From NCBI GenBank assembly GCA_963746605.1, contig CAVVCH010000006.1:1-64000 (forward strand): 64,000 nucleotides of DNA, read 5' to 3'. The notes beneath the pieces were generated by a model, which did no database searches, was not told the origin of the DNA, and saw nothing but the letters and a program-made list of their open reading frames with translations. How positions within the stretch are numbered: position 1 is the stretch's first letter; every line of letters starts with the position of its first letter. This DNA is from CAVQSS01 sp963746605 (GTDB lineage Bacteria > Desulfobacterota > RBG-13-43-22). The position numbers were made by a program, and so were the translations under genes. This document shows, in pieces, positions 8,861 to 18,910 of the stretch.

Positions 8861-10661
8861 CTAAAGCGGAAGCTGGACAAGCATCCGGGTCCCTTGATTG
8901 ACCTCCGATTCCACTTGAATATCGCCGTTGTGATCGTGAATAATTTTGTAGGAAACCGCCAATCCCAGGCCCGTTCCCTTCTTCTTCGTGGTAAAGAAGG
9001 GCCTGAACAGGTTGGCCAAATGTTCCGGACTGATCCCCTTGCCGGTATCTGAAATTTCTATAAACACATTGGGCGCCAGCGGATAGGTTTTGATGCGCAG
9101 GCGCCCGCCGGCTGTCATGGCCTCGGCGGCATTTTTAATCAGGTTTAAGAGGACCTGTTTCAACTGTTCGGGATCGAACTCGAACTCCGGCAGGTGCGGG
9201 TCCAGGTCGATCTGGATTTCGATTTTTTGATCCGATAAAACCGGTTTCATCAGCGAAAGAATTTCCTGGATCAAGGGATTGATGGCCCCTTTGATTTTCC
9301 GGGGAGTGGTGGGGCGGGTAAAATCCCGTACCTCGATCAGCATGTTTTCCAGTCGGCTGACCTCATTGGTGATCAGATCCAGTTTCTCTTTTTCCCGATC
9401 CCCCAGGTTGGCCGATCGTTTTAACTGCTGGGCCAGCCCCCCGATGGCAATCAGGGGATTCTTGATCTCATGGGACACATGGCTGGCCATGGACCCAACG
9501 GCCGCCAGTCGTTCGGAGTGGATCAATTTCTCCTGGGACTTTTTGAGTTCCTCGGTCTTCCGGTCGACTTCAATGGTCAAGGTACTGGACCAGCGATTGG
9601 AGATAAAGACCAACATCCCGGTGCCGAAGATAATCAGCAATTGGAAGATACCGATCAATAGGAACTGCCGGATATTTAGACTGCGGATCAATCCGGAGAC
9701 CTCTTCGATGGGGGCCACCAGGGCCACCGACCAGAATTCTTCGGCCAGCAAAGGCTGCGGTCGCCCTTGGCGCTCCGGCGTTTCGTAAAACGGGATCGGG
9801 GTGTAGGCGATCAATTTTTCCGTCTTGGCTCAATCTGCTGCGGTGCCAACCGCTGATGTACCGGGCCATACCCTCTTTTTTTTGAAGGAGCTCCTGGCGG
9901 GTCAAGTCATCGATAACTTTATAGGATAGCCGGGGATTGCGGGCCTTCCGGACTTCAAAAATGCTGCGCCCCACGAATTCACTTTCAAAATGATCGAAGA
10001 GAATGCCCTGGGGATTGATGACCCAGGCGTACCCGGTACTGCCGGAAACTACCCCAAAGGTGGCCTTTTTCACAATTTGAATGGCGTCTAAAATAAACAC
10101 GATGGCCCCCCGGACCCCGGTTCCCTGGTCTTTCGAAAAGGGGAGAGGGATCATCATGGGCAATACCCATTCGCCGCCCAAAGAAAAAGTATGGCCGATC
10201 CAGATGCGGTTGGGCGAGATGGGGGTTGGCAGGTAAGGTTCCAAGGCTTTCAGTTCCGGGAGTGGGATCTCCTGCGGCTTCCAGCTCGGGTCTTGGATGC
10301 GCCAAACCGGGTGACCTTTATCGTCCAATACCATCAGGCTGAGCACGTCACCGGATAGAAGTTGGTGATACTCCCAAAGAATCTCTTTCGCCGCCTGTCC
10401 GGTCGTCGTTTTATTCACCTGCCAGGTTTCCCTGATGGCCAACAGGGATTTCTGTAGATGGGAAATCTGGTTTTGAATATGGTCGGATATTTTCCGGGCG
10501 AGGATAAGCTGCTGCTGATTGAACTGGTTGCTAATGATCTCCTGGGTCTGTCGTGAGGTGGAATACCCCAGGTAGACGATCAGGAGCGTCAGGGCCAGGG
10601 CGGACACATAGATCAGCGGCAGCAGTTTTTTTAACAGGATCGGGAAAGAGATGCGTTTCAT
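8861..10661 (-). CDS. Cache-domain sensor histidine kinase with one frameshift
   Basis: Membrane-bound histidine kinase. The N-terminal part (frame from 10661) has a membrane helix near residues 12-32 and a periplasmic Cache-like domain (GSTGYAWVINPQGILFDH). Around 9820-9850 the reading frame changes and continues as EKLIAYTPIPFYE, a second membrane helix (FLLIGIFQLLIIFGTGMLVF), the phospho-acceptor histidine in SHVSHEIKNPLIA, and ATPase boxes NLIKNAAEA, DTGKGIS and GTGLGLAVSYKI. Joined length is about 600 residues. The frame break falls inside conserved sequence, so it is either a sequence error or a recent mutation. The start overlaps the end of the LptF/G permease gene upstream by 4 bases. 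No response regulator is adjacent on this strand. Ligand unknown. Confidence 0.75.
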
Positions 10662-11737
10662 TGTCGGATATGGAGGAGCAGGTAGCCACCAATCAACAAG
10701 AACAGGATATTGGACGCCCAGGCGGCCCAGAAGGCCGGAAAGACTCCGGAAAGACCCAGAGACCGGGAAAAGCCGAAGAAGATCCAGTAGACAAAGGTTA
10801 CCCCCAGACTGCTGACAATTCCCTGAGCAATGCCGATTCCTTTTTCCCGGCGCAGAGCCATAGAAATCCCGATCAGGGCCATGATAATTGAAACCCCGGG
10901 AAAGGATAAGCGCATTTGCTGCTCCACCCGGTAGGGTTGGGTCTCATAACCCTCCCGCTCGATTTTCCCGATTAATCTTCTCAACTCGGAATAAGTCATT
11001 TCTTCGCTGCTTTTTTCTCGATAGCGAAAATCCTCCGGGGTTTCCGTCAGAGGCAGCTTAAGGACCTTGAAGACCTGGCTGCTACTGGAACTTATGGGTT
11101 GATAGGTTTGGTAGAGGCCGTCTTCAAAAGTCCAGACGCCGTCCGCCCATGATCCTCGTTGGGCATCCAACCGCGATTGCAGATAAAATTGAGGATCGAA
11201 GAAGTAGAGGCTGACCTTGACAGCCGATTGATCTTTAAAGTTAAAGCGATCAAAGGTATAGATCGACCGTTCCCCCTTGAACCAGATCCGTTCGTTGATC
11301 AGGACGGCTCGCGATTCCATTTTTTTTACCTGGACATTCCAGATTTCCATAGCCCGCGCATTGGTAATGGGGATAAAACCTTCTCCCAGGATAAAGACCA
11401 GGAGGCTGGTCACTATAGCGAGCAGGATGATGGGCGAGGAGAGTCGAATCATGCTGATCCCGCTGGACTTGAACGCGATGAGCTGGTTGTTTTTGGAAAA
11501 TGAACCGAAAGTCAACTGCGTACCCATCAGAATGGCGACGGGGATCATTTGTTTGATGATGGACGGGATGATATAAAGAAAATAATTCAGTATCTGGTGC
11601 GGCGGGACCCCGGCCGTGTTAAAATCGTCCAATTTCTCCATCACTTCCACCAATAAGTAGATCATCACAAAGGTGCCCAGGCAGAGTAGGGTCATCTTCA
11701 AGAATTCTTTGGCAATGTAATGGGAAACGATTCGCAT
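10658..11737 (-). CDS. LptF/LptG family permease (YjgP/YjgQ)
   Basis: Inner-membrane component of the LPS export machinery, which with LptB drives lipopolysaccharide from the inner membrane to the Lpt bridge. About 359 residues with three N-terminal helices (LCLGTFVMIYLLVEVMEKL; IIKQMIPVAILMGTQLTFG; SPIILLAIVTSLLVFILG), a central periplasmic beta-rich region, and three C-terminal helices. The pattern FGSFSKNNQLIAFKSSGIS is typical of the family. I prefer ATG 11737 (MRIVSHYIAKEFLK) to a TTG 18 bases upstream. No partner lptF/G lies alongside, so the second permease should be elsewhere. It appears co-transcribed with the kinase gene through a 4-base overlap. Confidence 0.82.
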   Translation of the reverse strand: MRIVSHYIAKEFLKMTLLCLGTFVMIYLLVEVMEKLDDFNTAGVPPHQILNYFLYIIPSIIKQMIPVAILMGTQLTFGSFSKNNQLIAFKSSGISMIRLSSPIILLAIVTSLLVFILGEGFIPITNARAMEIWNVQVKKMESRAVLINERIWFKGERSIYTFDRFNFKDQSAVKVSLYFFDPQFYLQSRLDAQRGSWADGVWTFEDGLYQTYQPISSSSSQVFKVLKLPLTETPEDFRYREKSSEEMTYSELRRLIGKIEREGYETQPYRVEQQMRLSFPGVSIIMALIGISMALRREKGIGIAQGIVSSLGVTFVYWIFFGFSRSLGLSGVFPAFWAAWASNILFLLIGGYLLLHIRQ

Positions 11738-11991
11738 GGAAGAAATACTAACCAAGGGGATTTCTTTTGTAAATAAAAAAGGTTCTTCGCCCTAGGGAGC
11801 GATCGCCCGAGCATTCTGTTCCGGATCTCAGGAAAAGGGTTTTTCAAAGACATCCCCAATCTGAATCCGCGTCAATAAGAACAATCGCCCCTAAAAACAG
11901 ATGCAACGCCGGATGCCCAATTGGAGCTGTCGAAGGGACCCCAAAATAGGCTCTTGTTTTTTTGTGAAAAATTAGTATTGTTCCATAGACT

Positions 11992-13035
11992 ATGACCATC
12001 CGCGAAAATATTGAAGAACGGGAAAGGCTGTACCTGTCTCCCTGGGCCTGCCGGAGCGATGAGAGCCGGGGGCGGAATCGCCTGGAACCTGAATGCGCCC
12101 TACGTACTGCTTTTCAGCGGGATCGGGACCGGATCATCCACTGCAAGGCCTTTCGTCGGCTGAAACACAAAACCCAGGTCTTTCTTTCCCCCACCGGGGA
12201 CCACTACCGGACCCGTCTGACCCATACCCTGGAGGTCTCTCAGATCGCGCGCACCGTGGCCCGCTGCCTGGGATTAAACGAAGATTTGACGGAAGCCAGC
12301 GCGCTGGGGCATGATCTGGGTCACACCCCTTTCGGGCATGCCGGGGAAGAGGTGTTGAATGATATCGTTCCCGGTGGTTTTTTGCACAATCAACAAAGTC
12401 TGCGGGTGGTCGACGAGCTGGAAAAAGGCGGGGAGGGCCTCAACCTTTCCTGGGAAGTCCGGGACGGCATTCTGAAGCATTCCAAGGGCAAAGGGGAAAT
12501 TCTGCCCCAGGACCCGGAGGAGAGGTCGGCCACACTGGAAGGGCAGGTGGTGCGCATCGCCGATATTATCGCCTACATCAGCCATGACTTGGACGACGCC
12601 CTGCGGGGCGGCTTGATCACCGATCAAGAGATCCCTCCCTATTGCCGCCTTGAACTGGGAGACCGCAGTTCCCAGCGAATTAACACCATGGTGACGGACC
12701 TGGTCGAACACAGCCGGGAGAGCCTGCCGCGGGAATTGTCCCTGGGGTCGTCGGTTCAAAAGGCCATGACTACGTTGAGGGACTTTCTCTACGAGCGGGT
12801 CTACGAAATCGGCCGGGTGCATTATGACTTCATCAAGGCCCGGAAAGTGATCCAGGAATTGTATGGCGTCCTGATGGAATCCCCGGAACAGATTAAAAGG
12901 GAAACCGGACTGGAATTGGGGGACTTGCCGCTCGATCCTCAACGGGCCTCGGATTTCGTCGCCGGGATGACCGACCGCTATGCGTTGAGTCTCTACGAAA
13001 AGGTCTTTCTTCCCAAACCCTGGGCCGTGTTGTAA
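11992..13035 (+). CDS. dGTP triphosphohydrolase-like HD protein
   Basis: A 347-residue deoxyguanosinetriphosphate triphosphohydrolase-like protein, a family that cleaves dNTPs to nucleoside and triphosphate. The N-terminal signature FQRDRDRIIHCKAFRRLKHK and the HD metal motif are clear: HTLEVSQIAR followed by GHDLGHTPFGHAGEE. C-terminal DRYALSLYEKVF is also typical. This short type is common in bacteria lacking full-length Dgt. It is followed after 14 bp by a kinase/regulator pair on the same strand, so all three may share a transcript. Whether dGTP is the preferred substrate is not known. Confidence 0.88.
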   Translation: MTIRENIEERERLYLSPWACRSDESRGRNRLEPECALRTAFQRDRDRIIHCKAFRRLKHKTQVFLSPTGDHYRTRLTHTLEVSQIARTVARCLGLNEDLTEASALGHDLGHTPFGHAGEEVLNDIVPGGFLHNQQSLRVVDELEKGGEGLNLSWEVRDGILKHSKGKGEILPQDPEERSATLEGQVVRIADIIAYISHDLDDALRGGLITDQEIPPYCRLELGDRSSQRINTMVTDLVEHSRESLPRELSLGSSVQKAMTTLRDFLYERVYEIGRVHYDFIKARKVIQELYGVLMESPEQIKRETGLELGDLPLDPQRASDFVAGMTDRYALSLYEKVFLPKPWAVL

Positions 13036-13049
13036 CGAAATTGGTCGGT

Positions 13050-14567
13050 ATGGATCTGGCAACTATCCTGACGCTACACCGAGAACCGATCATTGACGAG
13101 TGGGTTCGCCGTCTGCAAACGGAAGTGAGCCCGCGCTATAGCGAGAGGCCCCTGGAGGAATTGGTTCTAACCGTTTCCCGGGTGTATGACGCCAACTTCG
13201 CCGTGATCCTCCAGGACGATTATTCTCAGATTGACGCCCATATCAAGTGGATTACCCGACTCCGACTCGAAGGCGGTTTTTCCCTCTCGGACGTCCAGAA
13301 TGCCTATGATCTTTACCGAAAGGTGCTCGTCCCGATTCTGGTCAAGGAACTTAACCGCCACGGGCTCCTGCAGGCCCTGCAACGGATGGATACCTGCCTG
13401 CTGTATACCATCAAACGATTCAGCAATTACTTTCAGTCCCTTCATGAAAAGGAAATCCGGGAACACGCTGGAAACCTGGAGCGGGAAGTAGAAAAGCGTA
13501 CCCGAGAGCTTTCCGAATCCGAAGGAAAGTATCGGGTCCTGGTAGAGGAGATCAACGACGGGTATTTCGTCAATCAGCGGGGTCTGATCGTCTTTGCCAA
13601 TCAAGCCTTTTGCGATCTCCATGGCTATTCCTCCCCGGAGATGTTCGGCCGACCCTATACGGATTTTATCGCTTTTGAATCACTTCCCGCGGTGCAGAAA
13701 CTCTATGAGCAGCGGATGGCCGGTGAAGATACGGAGGACCTCTATGTTTTTCTCCGCCGTCACAAAAATGGTCTGGCCCTGCCTACGGAAAACAAGGTGA
13801 AACGTATCCTCTACCAGGGGGAATACGCGGTGGCCGGCATTTGCCGGGACATTACGGAACGAACGGAAACGGAGAGGCGGATCCGGGAATCCGAACGTTT
13901 GGCTCATATCGGAAAGCTCACCACCTCCCTGGCCCATGAGATTCGAAATCCCCTTTCCTCGGTGAAGATGAACAGCCAGATCATCTTGAAAAATGCGGGA
14001 TTCAGCGGCAATGATCAGCGGCGCATGGAGATCATTATTCAGGAAATATCCAGGTTGGAGCGGATTCTCGAAGAGATGCTGGATTTCGCCCGACCGGTAC
14101 GGTTGAACCTGCAACCGGCTTCGATCAACCGCATCCTGGATTCCTGTCTCGAAATCATGGAGGCCCGGATCCGCATGAAAGGGATCGCCGTTAAAAAACG
14201 ATATGCCCGAAGACTGCCTTCCATCCCGGTGGATCATGAAAAAATCGAGCAGGCCCTGATCAATGTCTTCCTGAATGCCTTGGAGGCGTTACCGGAAGGA
14301 GGGCATATCGAGATCGTCACCGGACAGTCGAAAGAGGCTGGTCGAGCCTGGCAGGTCGAAATCACCGATGACGGACCGGGCGTCAATCCGGAAGACCTTC
14401 CTTTTGTCTTTGATCCGTTCTTCAGCAACAAGAAGAAGGGTACGGGCCTCGGACTATTCAATGTAAAAAAGATTATCGAGGCCCACGGCGGCACCGGGGA
14501 ATTGGCCCTGCGCAAACCCCGGGGAACCAGAGTCATTCTAAGGATTCCCCTGAGGGAAAAGGTGTGA
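13050..14567 (+). CDS. PAS-domain sensor histidine kinase
   Basis: A soluble 505-residue histidine kinase. Residues about 5-130 form an all-helical region resembling RsbRD-type sensor N-termini, followed by a short coiled coil, a PAS domain (about 165-270, YFVNQRGLIVFANQAFCDLHG), the phospho-acceptor histidine in TTSLAHEIRNPLSS, and ATPase boxes (NVFLNALEALPEGG, DDGPGV, KKGTGLGLFNVKKI). No membrane helix is present, so it senses a cytoplasmic signal. ATG 13050 is preferred to TTG 13041. The stop codon overlaps the GTG start of the sigma-54 regulator, showing a coupled kinase-regulator pair. Confidence 0.86.
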   Translation: MDLATILTLHREPIIDEWVRRLQTEVSPRYSERPLEELVLTVSRVYDANFAVILQDDYSQIDAHIKWITRLRLEGGFSLSDVQNAYDLYRKVLVPILVKELNRHGLLQALQRMDTCLLYTIKRFSNYFQSLHEKEIREHAGNLEREVEKRTRELSESEGKYRVLVEEINDGYFVNQRGLIVFANQAFCDLHGYSSPEMFGRPYTDFIAFESLPAVQKLYEQRMAGEDTEDLYVFLRRHKNGLALPTENKVKRILYQGEYAVAGICRDITERTETERRIRESERLAHIGKLTTSLAHEIRNPLSSVKMNSQIILKNAGFSGNDQRRMEIIIQEISRLERILEEMLDFARPVRLNLQPASINRILDSCLEIMEARIRMKGIAVKKRYARRLPSIPVDHEKIEQALINVFLNALEALPEGGHIEIVTGQSKEAGRAWQVEITDDGPGVNPEDLPFVFDPFFSNKKKGTGLGLFNVKKIIEAHGGTGELALRKPRGTRVILRIPLREKV

Positions 14568-15936
14568 AGAATAAAAAAATCCTGATCATTGACGATGAAC
14601 GGTCGCTCCTGGAGTCCCTGGAGATGTTCCTTACCGAGAAAGGATACGCCGTGGCCTGCGCCCAGTCGGCCGCGGAAGGATTGAAGCTATGCGGGCTCTT
14701 TGATCCCCAGGTGATCATCCTGGATATTCGCCTCCCGGATATGGATGGCTTGGATGTGCTGCGACAACTGATTCGCAGCGGCCGAAAGAATATCATTATT
14801 GTGACGGCCTTTCATGACATGGAAATAACCATTAAGGCGGTGAAATACGGGGCCTTCGAATATATTCCTAAACCCATCGATGTGGAGGAATTGGAAAAGG
14901 CCATTGATAAGGCCATCAAGTCCCTCAACACCTCCCCTACCAGCAAAGCGCTCTGGATCGATCCCGCGTTGGCCTATGTGAAAGGAAAAGTGATCGGTCA
15001 GAGCCGAACCATGAAAGAGATTTTCAAAAACATAGGCGTGCTTTCCGAAAACAGGGTCACGGTGCTTATAGAAGGAGAGACCGGCACGGGGAAGGAGTTG
15101 ATTGCCCGGGCTATCCATTATAACAGTCCTGCTCGGGAGCATCCCTTCCGAACGATCGATTGCTCCACCCTGGTAGGGTCTCTGTTGGAAAGCGAACTTT
15201 TCGGCCATGAGAAGGGCGCCTTCACCGGGGCCTCCGGGTCGAAGCGTGGAAAGTTCGAACTCGCCGGTAAGGGGACCATTTTTCTGGATGAGATCGGTGA
15301 AATCCCTATTGAGCTTCAGTCGAAGCTGCTGCGGTTTTTACAGGAGAAAGAATTCGAGCGTCTCGGGGGTGAAAAAAAGATCAAGTCGGATGCCCGGGTG
15401 ATCGCCGCTACCAACAAAGATCTCCGGCTGATGGTCAGCCAGGGAACTTTCCGGGAAGACCTTTATTACCGGCTCAAGGTGGCGGGCCTGCAGGTCCCCC
15501 CCTCCGGGAGCGCAAACCGGATATTCCGCTCTTGGTGGAATATATCCTGCGAAAAATCAACCATGAACTCGGGAAAGGGATCAGGAAGGTTGAGGAGGCC
15601 GCCCTGAGGAAGATGATGGCCTACGATTGGCGAGGTAATGTCCGGGAACTGACAAACATCCTGACCCACGTGGCGATCAATACCCAGGGAGAAATAATCC
15701 TTGAAGAACCTGTTGAAGCCTTGCTCGGCCGGAGCGTGCCGCTTGATCTCCATCTCCAAGAGATGATCCCCAAGGAACAGAGCCTGAAAGATATGGAGAA
15801 GGAGTACATTGTCAGGACATTGGAGCGGACGCGTTGGCATTTGGGGAAGACCTGTGCGCTTCTGGGCATCTCCCGGCCTACGCTTCGCCACAAGCTGAAG
15901 ACCTATGGATTGGCGATAGATCCGAAGCCTTGTTAG
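14564..15936 (+). CDS. Sigma-54-dependent response regulator (NtrC family) with one frameshift
   Basis: Cognate regulator of the upstream kinase. A receiver domain is first (phosphorylatable Asp in VIILDIRLPDMDGLDV), then an AAA+ sigma-54 activation domain (Walker A GETGTGKELIARAIH; the sigma-54 contact loop GAFTGA; FLDEIGEIPIELQSKLLRFL), then a Fis-type HTH (LLGISRPTLRHKLKTYGL). The frame breaks near 15495: seven C's occur where the family motif VPPLRERKPDIP needs eight. Joined length is about 457 residues. The start is GTG at 14564, overlapping the kinase stop by 4 bases. It should activate sigma-54 promoters; targets are unknown. Confidence 0.84.
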
Positions 15937-15976
15937 TTTTCTTTTGCTGTTACTTGATCTGAAATCGGCCTCTGTA

Positions 15977-16184
15977 GGCGTTGGGTCTCGACGAAAGGGT
16001 TTTCCCATTGCTTTTTGGGTTCTAACCCGGCCCCCATGTTTTCAAATCGACCAGGACGAAGGGCCAGCCTGAGAGGCATCAAATAGTTCGGGGTATGGGC
16101 CTGCTTTGAATAAAGTTTATGCGGTCGGCCCGGATTCGAAGTCCGGAGTACCTTGGGAAAACCCTTTCGTCGAGACCCAACGCC
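15977..16184. repeat. Element bounded by 31-bp perfect inverted repeats
   Basis: Bases 15977-16007 (starting GGCGTTGGGTCTCGACG) are the exact reverse complement of 16154-16184, with 146 bp between. No credible coding region or target-site duplication was identified. It could be a miniature inverted-repeat transposable element, a cruciform, or a bidirectional terminator for the regulator gene. It lies in the roughly 500-bp gap between the regulator and Liv operon 1, which otherwise shows nothing recognisable. Confidence 0.7.
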
Positions 16185-16453
16185 CAAACCAGATAGGGGG
16201 GAGTACGCACCCAAAAGGCGAAGCGTCGATTTTTTAAGAAGGCCATTGAAAAAAATTTTCATAAATTGTAAAATCAGTTCAAGTCGATCGAGCGTTGGGC
16301 TACCCGGCTTTTTTCTCAACTCCCTGCAATAGCATCAAATCTTTTTTTTGGGACCCCTGGCAGACCTCTTGCAGGAGTAGGATAGGCATGGAGTAGCTCC
16401 CTCGTAGGTCTTACGATAGCAACCGATATCCAACATAAGTAAGGAGGAGCATG

Positions 16454-17854
16454 ATGAAGGCAAAATGTTTGGTTCCCTGGGTCCTGGTCTGTTTTGTCAG
16501 CCTAACCTTTTTCGCCGGCGCATCGACCCTGGCTGCTGAAAAGCCCATCGTCATCGGGGCCCCGCTGGCCACGGGCTTTCTCTACGGCTGGGACGCGGAG
16601 CGAGGGATTCGCCTGGCCGTGGAGGAGATTAACGCCAAGGGCGGGGTGAACGTGGCGGGGGCCAAGCGGCCCTTTGAAGTGTCGGTGATGGATACCCGCG
16701 ATCTGGAACCCGGGGTGCCGGTGAGCGACGCCCTCCTGACCGTGGAAAAACTTATCCTCGAGAAAAAGGCCGATTTCATTATCGGGGGCCCGGTCCGTTC
16801 GGAAGCGGCTCTGGCCGCTATGGACCTGCTGTCCAAATACAAGAAGGTTTCCATCCTGACCACCGGGGCCCTGACCCCGGCCTACCACGCCCGGGTGGCG
16901 GAAAATTACGATAAATTCAAATATTGTTTCCGCATCAGCGGGGAAGCCAAATGGATGGTGACCGGAGAGATCATCCCCAGCCTGGAAGAGATCGGCAAAA
17001 AATTTAGCCTGAATAAGTTATTTATCATGGTCCAGGATGTGGCTCACGCGCGGGCCGGCGGGGAACTGATTGCCAAGATCATGAGCGGTAAGGGCTGGAC
17101 CGTATTGGGTAAACCGGAAATCTATCCCACCGGGACCACGGATTTCTCCATGGGCTTGCTGAAGGCCAAGAGAGAGGGGGCCCAGGTCATATTGATCTGG
17201 ATGGACATGCCCGAAAGCTCCATTCTGCTGAAACAATGGTATGACCTCAAAGTCCCGGCTCTGCCTTTCGGTTCCATTATTGCCGCCGCCGAACAACCCG
17301 GCTTCTGGAAAGCTACCGAGGGTAAGGGCGAATTCTGTCTGGCCAATGTGGTCAATGCCGGGAACGCCGCTTCTAATGCCACCCCTTGGACCATGAAATT
17401 TTATGACGCCTACACCAAGCGCTGGAAGATCGAACCCGAGGGTTACGGCGCCTCGAGCAGCTACATGGCCGTCTATACGCTTAAAGACGCCATTGAGCGG
17501 GCCGGCACCTTGGACGCCGACGCCGTGGTGGCGGCCATGGCCAAGACCGACCTCATGGGGGTTTACGGGCGAATCCGCTTCGATCCCAAGACCCATCAGG
17601 TCATCCCCAGCCTGGATCCCAAGGAGGGGGCCGTGGGCACCATCTTCCAATGGCAGAAAGGGAAAAGGGTCGTGGTGTTTCCGACCTCCATCGCCACCGG
17701 ACAGATTCTGCTGCCGCCCTGGATGAAGAAAGTAAGGAAATACAAATTCGAAACCCGAAGCACGAAATCCGAAACAAATTCAAATGACCGAAATTTTAGA
17801 ATTCGAGTTTGTTTCGAATTTCGAAATTTGAATTTCGAATTTAACTTGCCATAA
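16454..17854 (+). CDS. Branched-chain amino-acid ABC transporter substrate-binding protein (Liv operon 1)
   Basis: Periplasmic solute-binding protein of the LivK type, delivering amino acids or organic acids to the permeases encoded just downstream. A signal peptide (WVLVCFVSLTFFAGASTLAA) is followed by IVIGAPLATGFLYGWDAERG and AVEEINAKGGVNVAGAKRPF, typical of the type 1 periplasmic-binding fold. Two consecutive ATGs (16451, 16454) follow AAGGAGGAGC; the second has better spacing. The last 35-40 residues (from about 17740) are encoded by dispersed repeat family A and are rich in Phe, Asn and Arg, so the original stop has probably been lost and the C-terminus extended. The true ligand is unknown. 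Confidence 0.85.
   Translation: MKAKCLVPWVLVCFVSLTFFAGASTLAAEKPIVIGAPLATGFLYGWDAERGIRLAVEEINAKGGVNVAGAKRPFEVSVMDTRDLEPGVPVSDALLTVEKLILEKKADFIIGGPVRSEAALAAMDLLSKYKKVSILTTGALTPAYHARVAENYDKFKYCFRISGEAKWMVTGEIIPSLEEIGKKFSLNKLFIMVQDVAHARAGGELIAKIMSGKGWTVLGKPEIYPTGTTDFSMGLLKAKREGAQVILIWMDMPESSILLKQWYDLKVPALPFGSIIAAAEQPGFWKATEGKGEFCLANVVNAGNAASNATPWTMKFYDAYTKRWKIEPEGYGASSSYMAVYTLKDAIERAGTLDADAVVAAMAKTDLMGVYGRIRFDPKTHQVIPSLDPKEGAVGTIFQWQKGKRVVVFPTSIATGQILLPPWMKKVRKYKFETRSTKSETNSNDRNFRIRVCFEFRNLNFEFNLP
17744..17850. repeat. Dispersed repeat, family A, copy 2, inside a gene's 3' end
   Basis: The sequence GAAATCCGAAACAAATTCAAA and flanking AATTCGAA/TTCGAATT palindromic words match the repeat at 151-203. 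Here it is read through by the binding-protein gene and supplies its final residues before the TAA at 17852. Confidence 0.6.
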
Positions 17855-17858
17855 GTTT

Positions 17859-17961
17859 TGTAGGGGAGGGGTTCATCCCCTCCCGAGCTTGGGAATCAAG
17901 GATTCAGCTTTCTTGTCGTCGGTTCGGTGGGGTGCGGGAGGGGATGAACCCCTCCCCTACA
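17859..17961. repeat. 26-bp perfect inverted repeat, family B
   Basis: Arms 17859-17884 (TGTAGGGGAGGGGTTCATCC...) and 17936-17961 are exact reverse complements separated by 51 bp. It lies between the binding-protein gene and the first permease. Its hairpin could damp transcription into the permease genes, a common way to make excess binding protein, although no T-tract follows. Confidence 0.65.
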
Positions 17962-18041
17962 TCAAAAGCCACACCCGCTGATTCATCCATAATGTTATTA
18001 AAGATTATTCTCATAACTTTATTGTTTACCTAAACACTGAA

Positions 18042-18908
18042 ATGGAAATCCTAATTTACGGTACGGTCAACAGCGTTTCCCTGGCCTTGATGGCCCTGGG
18101 GTTTACTCTGGTCTATGGGATCAGCGGTCTGCCCAATTTTGCCCACGGGGCCCTTTATGTGATCACCGGGTTTATCGTTTGGACCCTGATGCGCACCTTG
18201 GGCCTGCCGTACCTCTGGGCCATTCCCCTGGCCTTAATCGCCATCGGACTGATCGGGGCCGCTATCTATTATTTTATTCTGATTCGCGTCCGGGGCATGG
18301 CCACCTCGGAGATTATCGCCTCCTATGCTATTGGGTTGGCCATTCTGGAGGGCCTGCGCTGGGGGGGATTCAAGGGCCTGACCTATACCCTGCCGGTCTT
18401 CATCGAGGGAACCTGGGAAGTGGGCGGGGTGATGGTCGACTACCAGCGGCTCCTGGTGGTCGGGATCGGGGTGGTGGTCATGGCCCTGCTTTGGCTGTTT
18501 ACCCATTTCAACCGCATCGGCTTGGCCCTGCGGGGTATGGCCCAGGATGAACGGGCGGCCATGATGCTGGGCATCGACTCCGACCGCATGGCCGTGGTGG
18601 CCATGGGCATGGGTTCCATGCTGGCCGGTTTGGCGGCCATCGCCCTGCTGCCTCTGGGCAACATCGTGGTGGAAGCCGGTTACAATGTGCTGATTATGGC
18701 CATTGCCGTCTGTATCGTCGGCGGACTGGGCAGTTGGGTGGGGGCGGTGCTGGCGGCCTTTGTCATCGGCTTCGCCCAGATCTTGACCGTGGTTTATGTC
18801 GAGTCCCATTTTCAAATCGTGGTGGCCCTGCTGGCCATCATCGTTACCTTGATTCTTAAACCATCCGGTCTTTTCGGCCGCCAAAAAGAATTGGAAGAGA
18901 GGGTCTAA
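18042..18908 (+). CDS. Branched-chain amino-acid ABC transporter permease, LivH type (operon 1)
   Basis: Integral membrane subunit of the Liv-type importer, 288 residues with about eight hydrophobic helices. The family motifs GLPNFAHGALYV near the N-terminus and GRIGLALRGMAQDERAAMMLGID-like cytoplasmic loop (here NRIGLALRGMAQDERAAM) are present; the loop contacts the ATPases. GGLGSWVGAVLAAFVIG near the end is also typical. No strong SD precedes ATG 18042. It begins a tight run of four transporter genes with overlaps or 2-bp gaps. Confidence 0.88.
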   Translation: MEILIYGTVNSVSLALMALGFTLVYGISGLPNFAHGALYVITGFIVWTLMRTLGLPYLWAIPLALIAIGLIGAAIYYFILIRVRGMATSEIIASYAIGLAILEGLRWGGFKGLTYTLPVFIEGTWEVGGVMVDYQRLLVVGIGVVVMALLWLFTHFNRIGLALRGMAQDERAAMMLGIDSDRMAVVAMGMGSMLAGLAAIALLPLGNIVVEAGYNVLIMAIAVCIVGGLGSWVGAVLAAFVIGFAQILTVVYVESHFQIVVALLAIIVTLILKPSGLFGRQKELEERV

Positions 18909-18910
18909 CC

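Noticed and set aside
15977..16184. Integron attC site, because of GTTGGGT and ACCCAAC words
   Set aside because: The order is reversed relative to attC (RYYYAAC must come first), the arms are perfectly paired, and no integrase is present.
15933..16319. 128-residue minus-strand open frame
   Set aside because: It crosses the inverted-repeat element, has no ribosome site, and shows no family features.
18234..18884. Long minus-strand open frame opposite the LivH gene
   Set aside because: His/Gln/Gly/Asp-rich shadow of a membrane-protein gene.
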